NCBI GenBank assembly: GCA_007122455.1
Contig: SKTU01000068.1
Coordinates: 1-54,997 of the forward strand
Length of the DNA stretch: 54,997 bases
Origin: Haloarculaceae archaeon
GTDB taxonomy: Archaea; Halobacteriota; Halobacteria; Halobacteriales; Haloarculaceae
Direction: 5' to 3'
Below are positions 16,520-25,016 of the stretch, piece by piece. The stretch's first letter is position 1. Each line of letters begins with the position of its first letter. The position numbers and the translations under genes are program-made. The notes beneath the pieces were generated by a model. The model was not told the origin of the DNA and made no database searches. It saw nothing but the letters and a program-made list of their open reading frames with translations.

Positions 16520-17755
16520 ATGGAACTTCCGCACGTGACGGCACTGGAGTGTACGCTGTGTGGCGCGTCGTACGACCCCGAACAGCTTCTCTACACCTGT
16601 CCCGAACACGAGGGCGTTCGCGGGATCCTCGAACTTCGCTACGACTACGGGGAGGTACTCGACCGGTTCGACGAGGAGCTCGATGGAGCGATCGACAGCC
16701 AGTGGAAATACCGCGCGTTCCTGCCGGTCGATCCGTCCGTCGACCCGGTCTCGCTGGGCGAAGGCGGGACGCCACTGTTGAACGCACCGCAGCTCGGTGC
16801 GGAGCTCGGGATCGACGTTCGAGTGAAGGACGAGGGGCGGAATCCGACGGGGGTGTTGAAGGACCGGGCGTCGAGCGTCGGCGTCACCAAGGCTCGCGCA
16901 GCCGGCTACGACGTGGTCACCTGTGCCTCGACCGGTAACGCGGCTGCCTCCCTCGCCGGTTACGCCGCCCGTGGATCGATCCCCTGTCGGATATTCGTTC
17001 CGGGCGACGCCCCGGAGGGGAAGCTCGCACAGCCGCTCGTCTACGGCGCCGACGTCCTCGCCGTCGAGGGGAGCTACGACGAGGCGTACGATCTGAGCAT
17101 GGCCGTAACGGAGCGCTACGGCTGGTACAACCGGAACGCGGCGATCAATCCGTTTCTGGTCGAGGGAAAGCGAACGGTCGGCCACGAACTCGCCGAACAG
17201 ACGCGGGATTCGGTTCCCGACTGGGTCGTCTTCGCGATGGGCGACGGCTGTACCGTCTACGGTGGCTGGCGCGGCTTCCGGGAGTTCGACGAGTTGGGAT
17301 TCGTCGAACGGACGCCCCGGTTCCTCGGCGTTCAGGCCGAGGGGGCCAGCGCGATCCACGACGCGTTTCACGACCACGACGACGTCGACGACGTCGCGGA
17401 GACGGTTGCCGACAGCATCGCCGTCGGCCGCCCGCGAAACACCGTCAAGGCCTGCAAGGCGCTCTCAGAGAGCGACGGCGACGCGGTCGTCGTGAGCGAC
17501 GAGGAGATCCTCGCCGCGGAGCGGCTCCTCGGACACACCGAAGGGATCTACGCCGAACCGGCGGGTGCCACTCCCGTCGCGGGCGTTCGAGCCGCTCGTC
17601 GGGCGGGGATCATCGAACCCGACGACTCGGTCGTCGTCGTCGTCACCGGCAACGGGTTGAAGGATACTGACGCAGCCCTCTCGGCCGGCGGGGAGGTCGA
17701 TCCGATCGCCCCGACGATCGAGGAGATCGATTCGCGATACGGCGAGTCGGCTTAA
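16520..17755 (+). CDS. thrC: Threonine synthase (411 aa)
   Basis: PLP enzyme that turns O-phosphohomoserine into threonine. The N-terminus has a small cysteine cluster (CTLCGASYDPEQLLYTCPEH) common in archaeal ThrC. The PLP lysine is K114 in NPTGVLKDRASSVG. CASTGNAAASLAGYAARG binds the cofactor phosphate, and VVVVTGNGLKDTD is the C-terminal phosphate region. Length is normal. TATA-like GTTACTAGTAGG is ~29 bases upstream, so it has its own promoter rather than relying on gatE. Its stop overlaps that of trmJ by 4 bases on the opposite strand. Confidence 0.96.
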   Translation: MELPHVTALECTLCGASYDPEQLLYTCPEHEGVRGILELRYDYGEVLDRFDEELDGAIDSQWKYRAFLPVDPSVDPVSLGEGGTPLLNAPQLGAELGIDVRVKDEGRNPTGVLKDRASSVGVTKARAAGYDVVTCASTGNAAASLAGYAARGSIPCRIFVPGDAPEGKLAQPLVYGADVLAVEGSYDEAYDLSMAVTERYGWYNRNAAINPFLVEGKRTVGHELAEQTRDSVPDWVVFAMGDGCTVYGGWRGFREFDELGFVERTPRFLGVQAEGASAIHDAFHDHDDVDDVAETVADSIAVGRPRNTVKACKALSESDGDAVVVSDEEILAAERLLGHTEGIYAEPAGATPVAGVRAARRAGIIEPDDSVVVVVTGNGLKDTDAALSAGGEVDPIAPTIEEIDSRYGESA

Positions 17756-18480
17756 TCCCGATTTCGCGCGTCTCGGGCCCACATCGCGCCGCGCCGTAAC
17801 GTGCCGCGGAGCGTCCGTGCCTCCCGTCCGGTCGGATGAGCACGGCCGATCAGCCGGCGAAACATGCGCTCGGCCTTTGATCGCTTTTCGGGGGGATGGC
17901 CGATCGCCTCGAGATACGCTCCGAACTCCTCGTGGAGCCCCTCGATCTCCCGCTCGTCGGCTCGTTCGTGAGGGTTCTCAGGATGTTGGCTCTCTTCGAC
18001 CGTCAGCTCCCTGAGTTCGTAGAGGACGATCGTCGCGGCCTGTGCGAGGTTCAAAACGGGGTAGTCGCCGCTCGCGGGGATCGATAGCACGCGATCGAAG
18101 CGGGCGAGTTCGTCGTTCGTCAGGCCGACGCGTTCGCGGCCGAAGACCAGGCAGGCGTCGGTCTCGACTCCCTGGAGTTCCTCGACGAGCGACGCCGGTT
18201 CGAGGAACGGGTAGCGGACGTGGCTACTCGCGTTCTCGTTCGTCGTCGCCGTGCAGGCGATCGTGTAGAAGTTCTCGACGAGGTGCTGGAGTTCGACCGT
18301 GCGTGCGTTCGGCAGTACGTCCTCGCGGGCGTGGCCGGCGAAGCCGAACGCCTCTCCCTCCGGATCGAGTTCGGGCGGATCGACCAGATACAGTTCGGAG
18401 AGCCCGAAGTTCTTCATCCCCCGCGCGATTGTGCCGACGTTCCCCGGTGTTTCGGCGCCGACGACCGCGACGGCGATCAT
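17752..18480 (-). CDS. trmJ: tRNA (cytidine/uridine-2'-O-)-methyltransferase, TrmJ type (242 aa)
   Basis: SPOUT-class (SpoU) methyltransferase that 2'-O-methylates a tRNA anticodon-loop nucleotide (position 32 in known TrmJ) using SAM. Motif 1 is VVGAETPGNVGTIARGMKNF; motif 2 is CLVFGRERVGLTNDELARFD; motif 3 is VLNLAQAATIVLYELRE, which makes the trefoil knot. A C-terminal extension of ~80 residues (KRSKAERMFRRLIGRA) is typical of TrmJ. The start overlaps the upstream gene as ATGA (18477-18480), so the pair forms an operon with likely translational coupling. Confidence 0.92.
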   Translation of the reverse strand: MIAVAVVGAETPGNVGTIARGMKNFGLSELYLVDPPELDPEGEAFGFAGHAREDVLPNARTVELQHLVENFYTIACTATTNENASSHVRYPFLEPASLVEELQGVETDACLVFGRERVGLTNDELARFDRVLSIPASGDYPVLNLAQAATIVLYELRELTVEESQHPENPHERADEREIEGLHEEFGAYLEAIGHPPEKRSKAERMFRRLIGRAHPTGREARTLRGTLRRGAMWARDARNRD

Positions 18481-18995
18481 GTGATGTCCGAGTAATCCAT
18501 CCCCAGCGCGTCTAGCTCCTCGTCGTCGATCTCTTCGAGCGCCTCCTCGAACGTCGGGAGTTCGTCGACGTCCGGCGTCGGGTGCGGAACGTTGTCGGGC
18601 TCCGTGTCGACGTGGTCGTCGTTACCGTATCCGTCCGGTGCTCGGTTCCCGGCGGCGAACCACTCGTGGAAGGCGTCGGCGAAGTCGCTCTGGCCCTTGT
18701 AGTCGCTCCCCCCGGACTCGCGGAACCAGTAGAGGAACTCGGGTTCGTGGTCGGGACAGAGAAGGACTTCCGCGAGCGGTTCGCCGTACACCATTCGAGC
18801 GACGTTGCAGTCGGCGCGTTCCTCCTCGATCAGCCAGCAGGCGTCGCACGGTTCGCCGACGACGACCCGCAGTCGGATGAGTCGCCTGCGGGTTTCCTCG
18901 GGCATCTCCTCCAGTGGCCGCAGCTCGCCGTCCTCGTCGAACACCTCCTCCTCGTCGAACCGCCATCCCCGGAGCGCGATCGAGACCTTTCCCAT
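18477..18995 (-). CDS. Conserved haloarchaeal protein with Cys/His zinc-type site (172 aa)
   Basis: I do not recognise a named function. The protein is strongly acidic. The middle has GEPCDACWLIEEERADCNVA followed by EVLLCPDHEPEFLYWF, a C-x2-C ... C ... C-P-D-H pattern that could bind one zinc ion. The C-terminal third is low-complexity acidic. The ATG at 18993-18995 follows a TATA-like CTTATAC ~27 bases upstream; a longer frame to 19010 lacks support. It is the first gene of an operon with trmJ (ATGA overlap), which suggests a role near tRNA modification or translation, by association only. Confidence 0.75.
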   Translation of the reverse strand: MGKVSIALRGWRFDEEEVFDEDGELRPLEEMPEETRRRLIRLRVVVGEPCDACWLIEEERADCNVARMVYGEPLAEVLLCPDHEPEFLYWFRESGGSDYKGQSDFADAFHEWFAAGNRAPDGYGNDDHVDTEPDNVPHPTPDVDELPTFEEALEEIDDEELDALGMDYSDIT

Positions 18996-19090
18996 ACGAC
19001 CACTCGGCACTGCCAGCGTATAAGCGCGTCCGTCTCGTCCGCACTGCCGATATCAGTCCGTTTTAGCGACGGCCGCCCCTATCGGACTCC

Positions 19091-20215
19091 ATGCGAACGG
19101 TAGACGCCGCCGGTCTCCCGATCGGCGACGACCACCCACCCCGGATAATGGGCGTTCTCAACGTCTCCGAGGAGTCCCCCTACGACCCGAGCGTCTTCGA
19201 CGACCCCGGTGAGGCTGCGGCGTACGTCGACGGAATGATCGACGACGGCGCCGACATCGTCGACGTCGGTCTCGAGTCGGCGAACAAGCGTTTCGAGGTG
19301 CTCTCGGCCGACGAGGAGCTCGAGCGGCTCGGGACGGCCGTCGAAACGATCGAATCCGTCTCCGGCGACGCCGTCTTCTCCATCGAAACGCGATACCACG
19401 AGGTCGCCGAAGCCGCCCTCGAGCGCGGGTTCGAGATGGTCAACGACATCTGTGGTTTCGCGGATCCGGAGATGCCCCGCGTCTGCGAGGAGTACGACGT
19501 CGCCGTCGCCAAGATGGCTTCGCCGCCCGACCTGACGCGCCCGGGTGCCGTCGAGTCGATCGACGACATCTACGACGCGCTGGCACTGAACGGCTTCACC
19601 GACAAGACGATCCTCGATCCGGCCTTCGGCGGCTGGTCGGACGAAAAGACGACGGACGACGACCGGGAGACGTTCGACCGGCTCCGGGAGTTCCGCGGTT
19701 ACGGACGCCCGCTCCTCGTCTCGATCAACCGGAAGAACTTCCTCCGAGAGATCGCGAACCGCTCGACCGAGGAAGCGCTTCCCGTCTCGCTCGCCGCGAC
19801 GGCGATGGCCGTCGAACGCGGCGCTCACGTCGTTCGAACGCACGACGTCGCCGAAACCGTCGACGCGGCGCTCGTCGGCGAGGAGTTCACCGCCGATCGC
19901 ACTCGAGCACCGGAACTGGGGGTCGAGACGCTGGACGTGACGAGGGATCGCGAGTTCGCGCGCCACCTCTCCCGGGTATCGGAGACCGACGGCTCCCCGT
20001 CGGTGGTATCTCACGTCGTCGAGCTCTCCCTCGAGCCGGCTGCCGAGGAATACGTCGCACGGCGGGCGAAACGGGAGGGCGTTCGGGCGTTTACGGGCGA
20101 CTCGCTGCTTCTCGTCGGATCGAAGGCGGAACTGCGGTCGCTTCGAGCGGCGGTAGGGGACGGTCCAGACTCGGTTATCCGTGCCCTAAACGCCGTCTGC
20201 GAGGGCGGTTCGTGA
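19091..20215 (+). CDS. Dihydropteroate synthase-like protein (374 aa)
   Basis: TIM-barrel protein of the DHPS family. IMGVLNVSEESPYDPSVF replaces the canonical IMGIxNxTPDSF, VNDICGFADPEMP fits the second loop, LDPAFGGW matches D-P-G-x-G only partly, and LVSINRKNFL fits the S-R-K-S-F substrate-loop region. About 100 C-terminal residues beyond the barrel (VSHVVELSLEPAAEEYVARR onward) are unusual. The next gene is mptE, so a step in folate or tetrahydromethanopterin-type cofactor synthesis is likely. The altered motifs mean it may not join pABA exactly as classical FolP does. A TATA-like GTTTTAGCG is ~28 bases before the ATG. Confidence 0.8.
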   Translation: MRTVDAAGLPIGDDHPPRIMGVLNVSEESPYDPSVFDDPGEAAAYVDGMIDDGADIVDVGLESANKRFEVLSADEELERLGTAVETIESVSGDAVFSIETRYHEVAEAALERGFEMVNDICGFADPEMPRVCEEYDVAVAKMASPPDLTRPGAVESIDDIYDALALNGFTDKTILDPAFGGWSDEKTTDDDRETFDRLREFRGYGRPLLVSINRKNFLREIANRSTEEALPVSLAATAMAVERGAHVVRTHDVAETVDAALVGEEFTADRTRAPELGVETLDVTRDREFARHLSRVSETDGSPSVVSHVVELSLEPAAEEYVARRAKREGVRAFTGDSLLLVGSKAELRSLRAAVGDGPDSVIRALNAVCEGGS

Positions 20216-20349
20216 TCTGACGTGCGGCTGACGCACGGCGGACAGTACGAGAAAGCTTATGCCGGATCCACTAAAACGGGCGAGTGGAAGCCCGAAGGAC
20301 ACACCCGGGTAGGGGTACCTTGGTGGCCTTTGGGCCCAGTCTTCACACG

Positions 20350-21054
20350 ATGAGTGGTCACGCTATGCCGTTCGAGCGGTGGGAACCCGCCTACGAGGCG
20401 ATCCGCTCGGATCTCGGTTACGACCGGGCCGACGACGAGCGTGCGCGCGACGTCCTCGGATCGCTTCTCTCCTCCGAGGAGCCGCTCTCGCTCGACGACG
20501 TCGCACTCCCCGGCGCCGTCGCCGTCTGCGGCGCCGCACCGTCGCTGTCTGAGGAACTCGACGTCGTTGACCGTGCGGATACGGTCGTGGCCGCCTCGAC
20601 GGCCGCCGACGTCGTTCGGGACGCCGGCCTCGTCGTCGACTGCATGGTCACCGATCTCGACAAGAACCCCGACGTCGCTCGGGAGTTGACTGACCGGGGC
20701 GTTCCGGTCGCGGTTCACGCACACGGCGACAACGTCGACGCCCTCCGTCGGTACGTCCCGTCGTTCGATCCGAAATCGATCCTCCCGACGACGCAGGTCG
20801 CTCCAGTCCCGCCGGTCGTCAACGTCGGCGGATTCACAGACGGCGACCGTGCCGCGTTCCTCGCCTCCGCTGCCGGCGCCGACCGCTTACTCTTTGCCGG
20901 CTGGGAGTTCGACGATCCGACCGTCTCGACTGAAAAGGCACGGAAGCTGCTGTGGGCCGAGCGGCTCCTTTACTGGCTCGAACGCGAGCGAGGCGAACGG
21001 TTCAGCGTGCTCGAGGGTCGCCGGGACCGGATCGAGCTCCCGTGGCTCTCCTAA
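20350..21054 (+). CDS. mptE: 6-hydroxymethyl-7,8-dihydropterin diphosphokinase MptE (234 aa)
   Basis: Archaeal enzyme of the DUF115 family that transfers diphosphate from ATP to 6-hydroxymethyl-dihydropterin, giving the substrate for pterin-dependent cofactor synthesis. It replaces bacterial FolK. Motifs: AVCGAAPSLSEEL (nucleotide-binding G-x-A/G-P-S-L), VDCMVTDLDKNPDVARE (metal-binding D-L-D), AHGDNVDALRRYV, LLFAGWEFDDP and KARKLLWAERLLYWLE. I chose the ATG at 20350; the frame extends 22 codons upstream but those residues are basic and unlike the family. Another ATG at 20365 is possible. It follows the DHPS-like gene by ~134 bases, with a TATA-like AAGCTTATG about 90 bases before the ATG. 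Confidence 0.9.
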   Translation: MSGHAMPFERWEPAYEAIRSDLGYDRADDERARDVLGSLLSSEEPLSLDDVALPGAVAVCGAAPSLSEELDVVDRADTVVAASTAADVVRDAGLVVDCMVTDLDKNPDVARELTDRGVPVAVHAHGDNVDALRRYVPSFDPKSILPTTQVAPVPPVVNVGGFTDGDRAAFLASAAGADRLLFAGWEFDDPTVSTEKARKLLWAERLLYWLERERGERFSVLEGRRDRIELPWLS

Positions 21055-21080
21055 CCGGCACGGTTTGTGCCGTCCGACTG

Positions 21081-21090
21081 GTTTAAAAGA
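21081..21090 (+). promoter_or_regulatory. TATA box of the MBL hydrolase gene
   Basis: GTTTAAAAGA is centred about 27 bases before the ATG at 21112. This supports that start over an earlier in-frame one at 21067 and indicates a leaderless transcript. Confidence 0.6.
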
Positions 21091-21111
21091 TCCTGCGTCC
21101 AAAGCCGTTCA

Positions 21112-22065
21112 ATGCCAGCGTCTGTCCCCGTCCACCGCATCGGTTTCGAACTCCCGTGGCCGCCTCACACGTCGTACGCCTACGTGCTCGGGACGGACGA
21201 ACCGCTTCTCGTCGACGCCGGCGCCCCCGGAGACGACGGGTGGAAGACGCTTGCGACGGAGCTCGAAGGAATCGGCCTCGCTCCAGCGGATATCGAACAC
21301 GTTCTCGTCACACATCCACACACGGATCACGCCGGGCAGGTCGAGCGCCTTCTCGAAGCGGGCGACCCGACCGTCTACGCCCCAATCGGCGTTCGGGAGC
21401 GCCTCTCCCGGCCGCCCGACGATCTGGCTGAGGTCGTCCAGAGGAACGCGATCGAGATCGGTCACCCCGATCCGGCGTCCCCAGTTGCCGACGCCGTCGA
21501 CTCGCTGAAGCGAAACCGACGGGTTCTCCCGCCGGACGGGATCGACGTCGAGGTCGCGTTCGGCGAACCGTTTGACGTCGGCGAACTCTCCTTCGAGGCG
21601 ATACACGCGCCGGGCCATCAGGCGAACCAGGCGGCTTTCTACGACGACGGTCGCCTGTTCGCCGGCGACGCGCTCGCGGAGCCGTTCCGAACGGCGGCAC
21701 TGCACACCGGGCTTGATCGCGGCTGTACGGACGCGATCGACGCCTTCTATCGGGGACGTGAGAACCTCTCGGCGTACGAGATCGACCGCGTCTACCCCGG
21801 CCACGGCCCGGTGTTCGACGACGCCACGGCGGCGATCGAGCGGGATCTCTCCGAACTCGACGCGCTCGTCGAGTCGTGTCACGAGGTGGTGGCGTCTGTC
21901 GGTTCGGCGACCGCCTACGAGGTAACCGCCGAACGCGTCGACGACCCCCAACGGCTCGGCTTCTCGGTATACGAGTCGGTCGGCGCGCTGGCTCGCCTCG
22001 AGCGTCGTGGCGAGATCGACTCCTCACTGGTGGGCGACGTGCGGTATTACGAACCCTCCTTTTGA
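21112..22065 (+). CDS. Metallo-beta-lactamase fold hydrolase (317 aa)
   Basis: Cytoplasmic metal-dependent hydrolase. The metal site H-x-H-x-D-H is in VLVTHPHTDHAGQVERLL. Further ligands are in APGHQANQAAFYDDG (His), LFAGDALAEP (Asp) and VYPGHGPVFDD (His), so the active site looks complete. About 60 C-terminal residues form an extra helical region (ERDLSELDALVESCHEVVAS) like the LACTB2/RNase-like subgroup, which often has a winged-helix tail. Substrate is not predictable; glyoxalase II-like thioester or nucleic-acid hydrolysis are options. The start is set by the TATA box at 21081-21090. Confidence 0.88.
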   Translation: MPASVPVHRIGFELPWPPHTSYAYVLGTDEPLLVDAGAPGDDGWKTLATELEGIGLAPADIEHVLVTHPHTDHAGQVERLLEAGDPTVYAPIGVRERLSRPPDDLAEVVQRNAIEIGHPDPASPVADAVDSLKRNRRVLPPDGIDVEVAFGEPFDVGELSFEAIHAPGHQANQAAFYDDGRLFAGDALAEPFRTAALHTGLDRGCTDAIDAFYRGRENLSAYEIDRVYPGHGPVFDDATAAIERDLSELDALVESCHEVVASVGSATAYEVTAERVDDPQRLGFSVYESVGALARLERRGEIDSSLVGDVRYYEPSF

Positions 22066-22070
22066 GTTGC

Positions 22071-23042
22071 TCACGGCAGTAGAACGACCTTCCCGCTCGA
22101 TCGTCGCGCCTCGATGAACTCGTGGGCCTCGGCGGCCTCGGTGAGGTCGAACGTGTGGCCGATTCGGATCTCGAGCGTCCCGTCACCGAGTAGCTGGACC
22201 AGCTCGGGGATCGCTCCGAGTACTCGCCCGGAGTCGTGTCCGAGTGCGCGCCCGAGGTGATAGCCGATCACGCGCTGGTTGGCGAACAGTAGATCGGTCG
22301 TCTTCGGTCGTCCGGGTTCGCCCGACGCCGCACCGTAGACGACGATCCGTCCGAACTCGCGGAGAGCGTCGAGACTCCGTGCCGTCGTCTCGCCGCCGAC
22401 GCCGTCGAGAACCAGATCGACACCCTCGCCGTCGGTGAGTTCGTCCACGCGCTCGTCGAAGGCCGTTTCCGTGTAGTCGATTCCGTGATCGACGCCGAAC
22501 TCGGCGGCCGTCTCGAGCTTCTCCGCCGTCGACGCCGTCCCGAACACCTCTGCCCCCGCCTCCGACGCGAGCTGAACCGCGGCCGTTCCGACGCCGCCAG
22601 CGCAGGCGTGAATCAGGACGCGCTCGCCGGCCTCCAGTTCGCCCCACTCGTGGAGGCAGTTGTGGGCGGTGATCCACTGGAGTGGAAAGCCGGCCGCTTG
22701 CTGGAACGTCATCGCCTCGGGGATGTCAATCAGACCGCGAGCGTCGGCGATCGTGTACTCGGCGTACCCGCCGCCGTTCACGATCGTCACGACCGACTCG
22801 CCGGGTTCCCGATCGACGCCTTCGCCGACGGCGTCGATCACACCTGCCACTTCGTTGCCCGGAACGAACGGCGGCTCGGGCCCGCCCAGATACTCCCCGC
22901 GACGTTGCATGATGTCCGCAAAGTTGACACCAGCTGCACGAACGTCGATCCGGACCTCTCCGGAACCTGGTTCCGGGGCGTCGGTTTCGACCAGCTCGAG
23001 CGTGTCGGCGTCACCGAACGCGGTCGCTTCGATGGCTCGCAT
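22071..23042 (-). CDS. Zinc-free quinone oxidoreductase, MDR superfamily (323 aa)
   Basis: NADPH-dependent reductase for quinones or activated alkenes. The GroES-like half contains GEVRIDVRAAGVNFADIMQR and FVPGNEVAGVIDAVGEGV. The Rossmann half has VLIHACAGGVGTAAVQLASE with the A-x-G-G-V-G NADPH motif, and GVDLVLDGVGGETTARSLD. The structural-zinc cysteines of alcohol dehydrogenases are absent, as expected for the quinone oxidoreductase branch. It is divergently transcribed from the GlcD-like oxidase; TATA boxes for both lie in the 101-base gap. A redox role alongside that oxidase is possible. Confidence 0.92.
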   Translation of the reverse strand: MRAIEATAFGDADTLELVETDAPEPGSGEVRIDVRAAGVNFADIMQRRGEYLGGPEPPFVPGNEVAGVIDAVGEGVDREPGESVVTIVNGGGYAEYTIADARGLIDIPEAMTFQQAAGFPLQWITAHNCLHEWGELEAGERVLIHACAGGVGTAAVQLASEAGAEVFGTASTAEKLETAAEFGVDHGIDYTETAFDERVDELTDGEGVDLVLDGVGGETTARSLDALREFGRIVVYGAASGEPGRPKTTDLLFANQRVIGYHLGRALGHDSGRVLGAIPELVQLLGDGTLEIRIGHTFDLTEAAEAHEFIEARRSSGKVVLLP

Positions 23043-23143
23043 ACTTCGTTCGAGGGACAGTAGCGCTTAAAACCACGGGGGGGATCGTCCGCCTCCGTCC
23101 AGCGCTGGACAGTTTTAAGACCGCTCGGCCGTCTTTCTCTGTA
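23043..23143. promoter_or_regulatory. Divergent promoter region with two mirrored TATA boxes
   Basis: CTTAAAAC (about 23067-23074), read on the minus strand, is ~27 bases before the quinone oxidoreductase start. GTTTTAAG (about 23112-23119) is ~28 bases before the GlcD-like start. The two boxes are inverted copies of each other. Both transcripts are probably leaderless. Confidence 0.6.
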
Positions 23144-24559
23144 ATGACGTACGACTGTTCGTTTCTCACCGAGATTCTCGACGAGGACCAGGTGTCGTTC
23201 GGCGACTCCGCTCGACAGAACCACGCCGAGGACTGGGGTGGTGCGAAGATGGCCGTCACGCCTGACGCGGTTTGCTGGCCCGAATCGACCGCGGATGTCT
23301 CCGCCGTTCTCGAGGCCGCAAACGACCGAGAAATCCCGGTGACGCCGTACGCTGCCGGCACGTCGCTCGAGGGGAACGCCGTTCCCGCATTTAAAGGCAT
23401 CAGCCTGGATCTCATGCGGATGGACTCGGTGATCGACGTCCGTCCCGACGACCTCCAGATCGACGTCGAGCCCGGCGTCATGGGGTCGGCGGTCAACGAC
23501 GCCGTCGAGAGTCACGGGCTCTTCTTCCCGCCGCTTCCCTCCTCCGGCGACATCTCGACGATCGGCGGGATGATCGTCAACGACGCGTCGGGGATGAAGA
23601 CCGTCAAATACGGCGAGGTCGCTGACTGGGTGCTGGAGCTCGAGGTCGTTCTCGCGGACGGCACCGTCGTCGAGACGGGATCGAAGGCGGTCAAGACCTC
23701 CTCGGGATACAATTTGAAGGAGCTCATCATCGGGAGCGAGGGGACGCTCGGGATCGTCACGCGTGCGACGCTGGAACTCGAGGGACTGCCCGAGCAGATC
23801 CGCGGCGGTCGTGCGATCTTCCCGACCCTCGACGACGCCGCCGAGGCGATCTTCGACGCCATCAGGTCCGGCGTCGACGTCGCGAAGATCGAGCTGATCG
23901 ACGAGCTGGCTGCCACGATGGCCAACGACTACCTGGGGACGGGACTCCCCGACGCGCCGATGATCTTCGTGGAGTTTCACGCCAACCACGGCATCGAAGA
24001 GGAGATCGCCTTCTGTCGGAGCATCTTCGAGGCCCACGACGTCGAACAGTTCGAGACCGCGGGCGAGGAGCGGATGGACGAGCTCTGGCAGGCGCGAAAG
24101 GACATGGCCTACGTCGTCCGGGAGTGGGATCCGAGCCTGCAGTCGCTCCATCCGGGCGACGTGACGGTGCCGATCAGCAAGTATCCGGAGCTCATCCGGT
24201 TGTCGAAGGAACTCGGCGAGGAGTACGGGCTCTCGGTTTCGTGTTTCGGCCACGCCGGCGACGGCAACGTCCACTACACGATACTGGTCGACCCGGAGGA
24301 CCCGGAGATGGTCGAGGCCGGCGAGGAGGTCTACCGCAAGGTCGTCGAACAGGCCATCGACTGGGGTGGAACTGCCACCGGTGAACACGGGATCGGACTG
24401 GGGAAGCGACAGTTCCTCGAACTCGAACACGGCGAGGCGGGCGTCGAACTCATGCGCCGGATCAAATCCGTCTTCGATCCGAAGGACACGCTCAACCCCG
24501 GAAAGATGTTTCCGGAGACCGTCGAGAAGGGCGGTCGCGTCCAGTTGACTCAGGACTGA
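23144..24559 (+). CDS. FAD-linked oxidase, D-lactate dehydrogenase/GlcD family (471 aa)
   Basis: Flavoenzyme oxidising a D-2-hydroxy acid such as D-lactate or glycolate. The PCMH FAD-binding domain covers about residues 35-215 (PVTPYAAGTSLEGNAVPAF for the FAD pyrophosphate, FFPPLPSSGDISTIGGMIVN, KTSSGYNLKELIIGSEGTLG). The C-terminal half has SCFGHAGDGNVHYTIL and GTATGEHGIGLGKRQFLELE with active-site histidines, ending in DTLNPGKMFP. It is a complete single-subunit size. No GlcE/GlcF partner with iron-sulfur clusters is adjacent, so the electron acceptor is unknown. Confidence 0.92.
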   Translation: MTYDCSFLTEILDEDQVSFGDSARQNHAEDWGGAKMAVTPDAVCWPESTADVSAVLEAANDREIPVTPYAAGTSLEGNAVPAFKGISLDLMRMDSVIDVRPDDLQIDVEPGVMGSAVNDAVESHGLFFPPLPSSGDISTIGGMIVNDASGMKTVKYGEVADWVLELEVVLADGTVVETGSKAVKTSSGYNLKELIIGSEGTLGIVTRATLELEGLPEQIRGGRAIFPTLDDAAEAIFDAIRSGVDVAKIELIDELAATMANDYLGTGLPDAPMIFVEFHANHGIEEEIAFCRSIFEAHDVEQFETAGEERMDELWQARKDMAYVVREWDPSLQSLHPGDVTVPISKYPELIRLSKELGEEYGLSVSCFGHAGDGNVHYTILVDPEDPEMVEAGEEVYRKVVEQAIDWGGTATGEHGIGLGKRQFLELEHGEAGVELMRRIKSVFDPKDTLNPGKMFPETVEKGGRVQLTQD

Positions 24560-24617
24560 TCGGCGGGTTCGGCGGAACGTAGCTTTTTGACTCCTCGCGT
24601 TGTCGTACCGCACACAG

Positions 24618-25016
24618 ATGGGATACGAAGTCGTTGACCTCGAGGACGTACCGATAGAGGATCTCGCCGAAATCGACGCGGTACCGCCGGATCTCGACAT
24701 CCGTCCTGTCGGGAGGGCGCTGGGACTCGAGGAGATGCGAGCGACCGTGTGGTATTTCGATCCCGGCGAGGAGATTCAGTATCACGCCCACAGCGAGCAG
24801 GAGGAGGTCTTCTTCGTCCTCGAGGGCGAGTTCTCGCTGAAACTCGGCCGCTCGGGCGAAGAGGAGTACGTCGAGGCCGGTCCCGGAGCGTTCTGGGTGG
24901 CTAAACCTGAGATCGGTCACGGCCACCGAAACGTCGGCGAGGAAACCGGTGTGGTTCTCGCGCTCGGAGCGCCGCCGGTCGAGGACCCCGGTCTCGATCC
25001 CCACTCCCTCGATTAG
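24618..25016 (+). CDS. Cupin-domain protein (132 aa)
   Basis: Single beta-barrel cupin. The first motif is YHAHSEQEEVFFVLEGEFSL, with H-x-H and the downstream glutamate that bind metal. The second is GAFWVAKPEIGHGHRNVGEE, supplying the last histidine. The fold suits a dioxygenase, isomerase or small-molecule sensor; no specific function is evident. The ATG at 24618 is favoured over a TTG at 24600, and TATA-like AGCTTTTTGA lies ~30 bases upstream. The 3' end overlaps the convergent glutaredoxin-like gene by 4 bases. Confidence 0.85.
   Translation: MGYEVVDLEDVPIEDLAEIDAVPPDLDIRPVGRALGLEEMRATVWYFDPGEEIQYHAHSEQEEVFFVLEGEFSLKLGRSGEEEYVEAGPGAFWVAKPEIGHGHRNVGEETGVVLALGAPPVEDPGLDPHSLD

Noticed and set aside
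20284-20349. Longer start for MptE, or a tRNA-like RNA in the same stretch
   Set aside because: The added residues are basic and not family-like. No T-arm sequence or cloverleaf can be formed.
22838-24700. 620-codon minus-strand frame opposite the GlcD-like oxidase
   Set aside because: Antisense shadow. The plus-strand frame has complete FAD and active-site motifs and a TATA box at the right distance.
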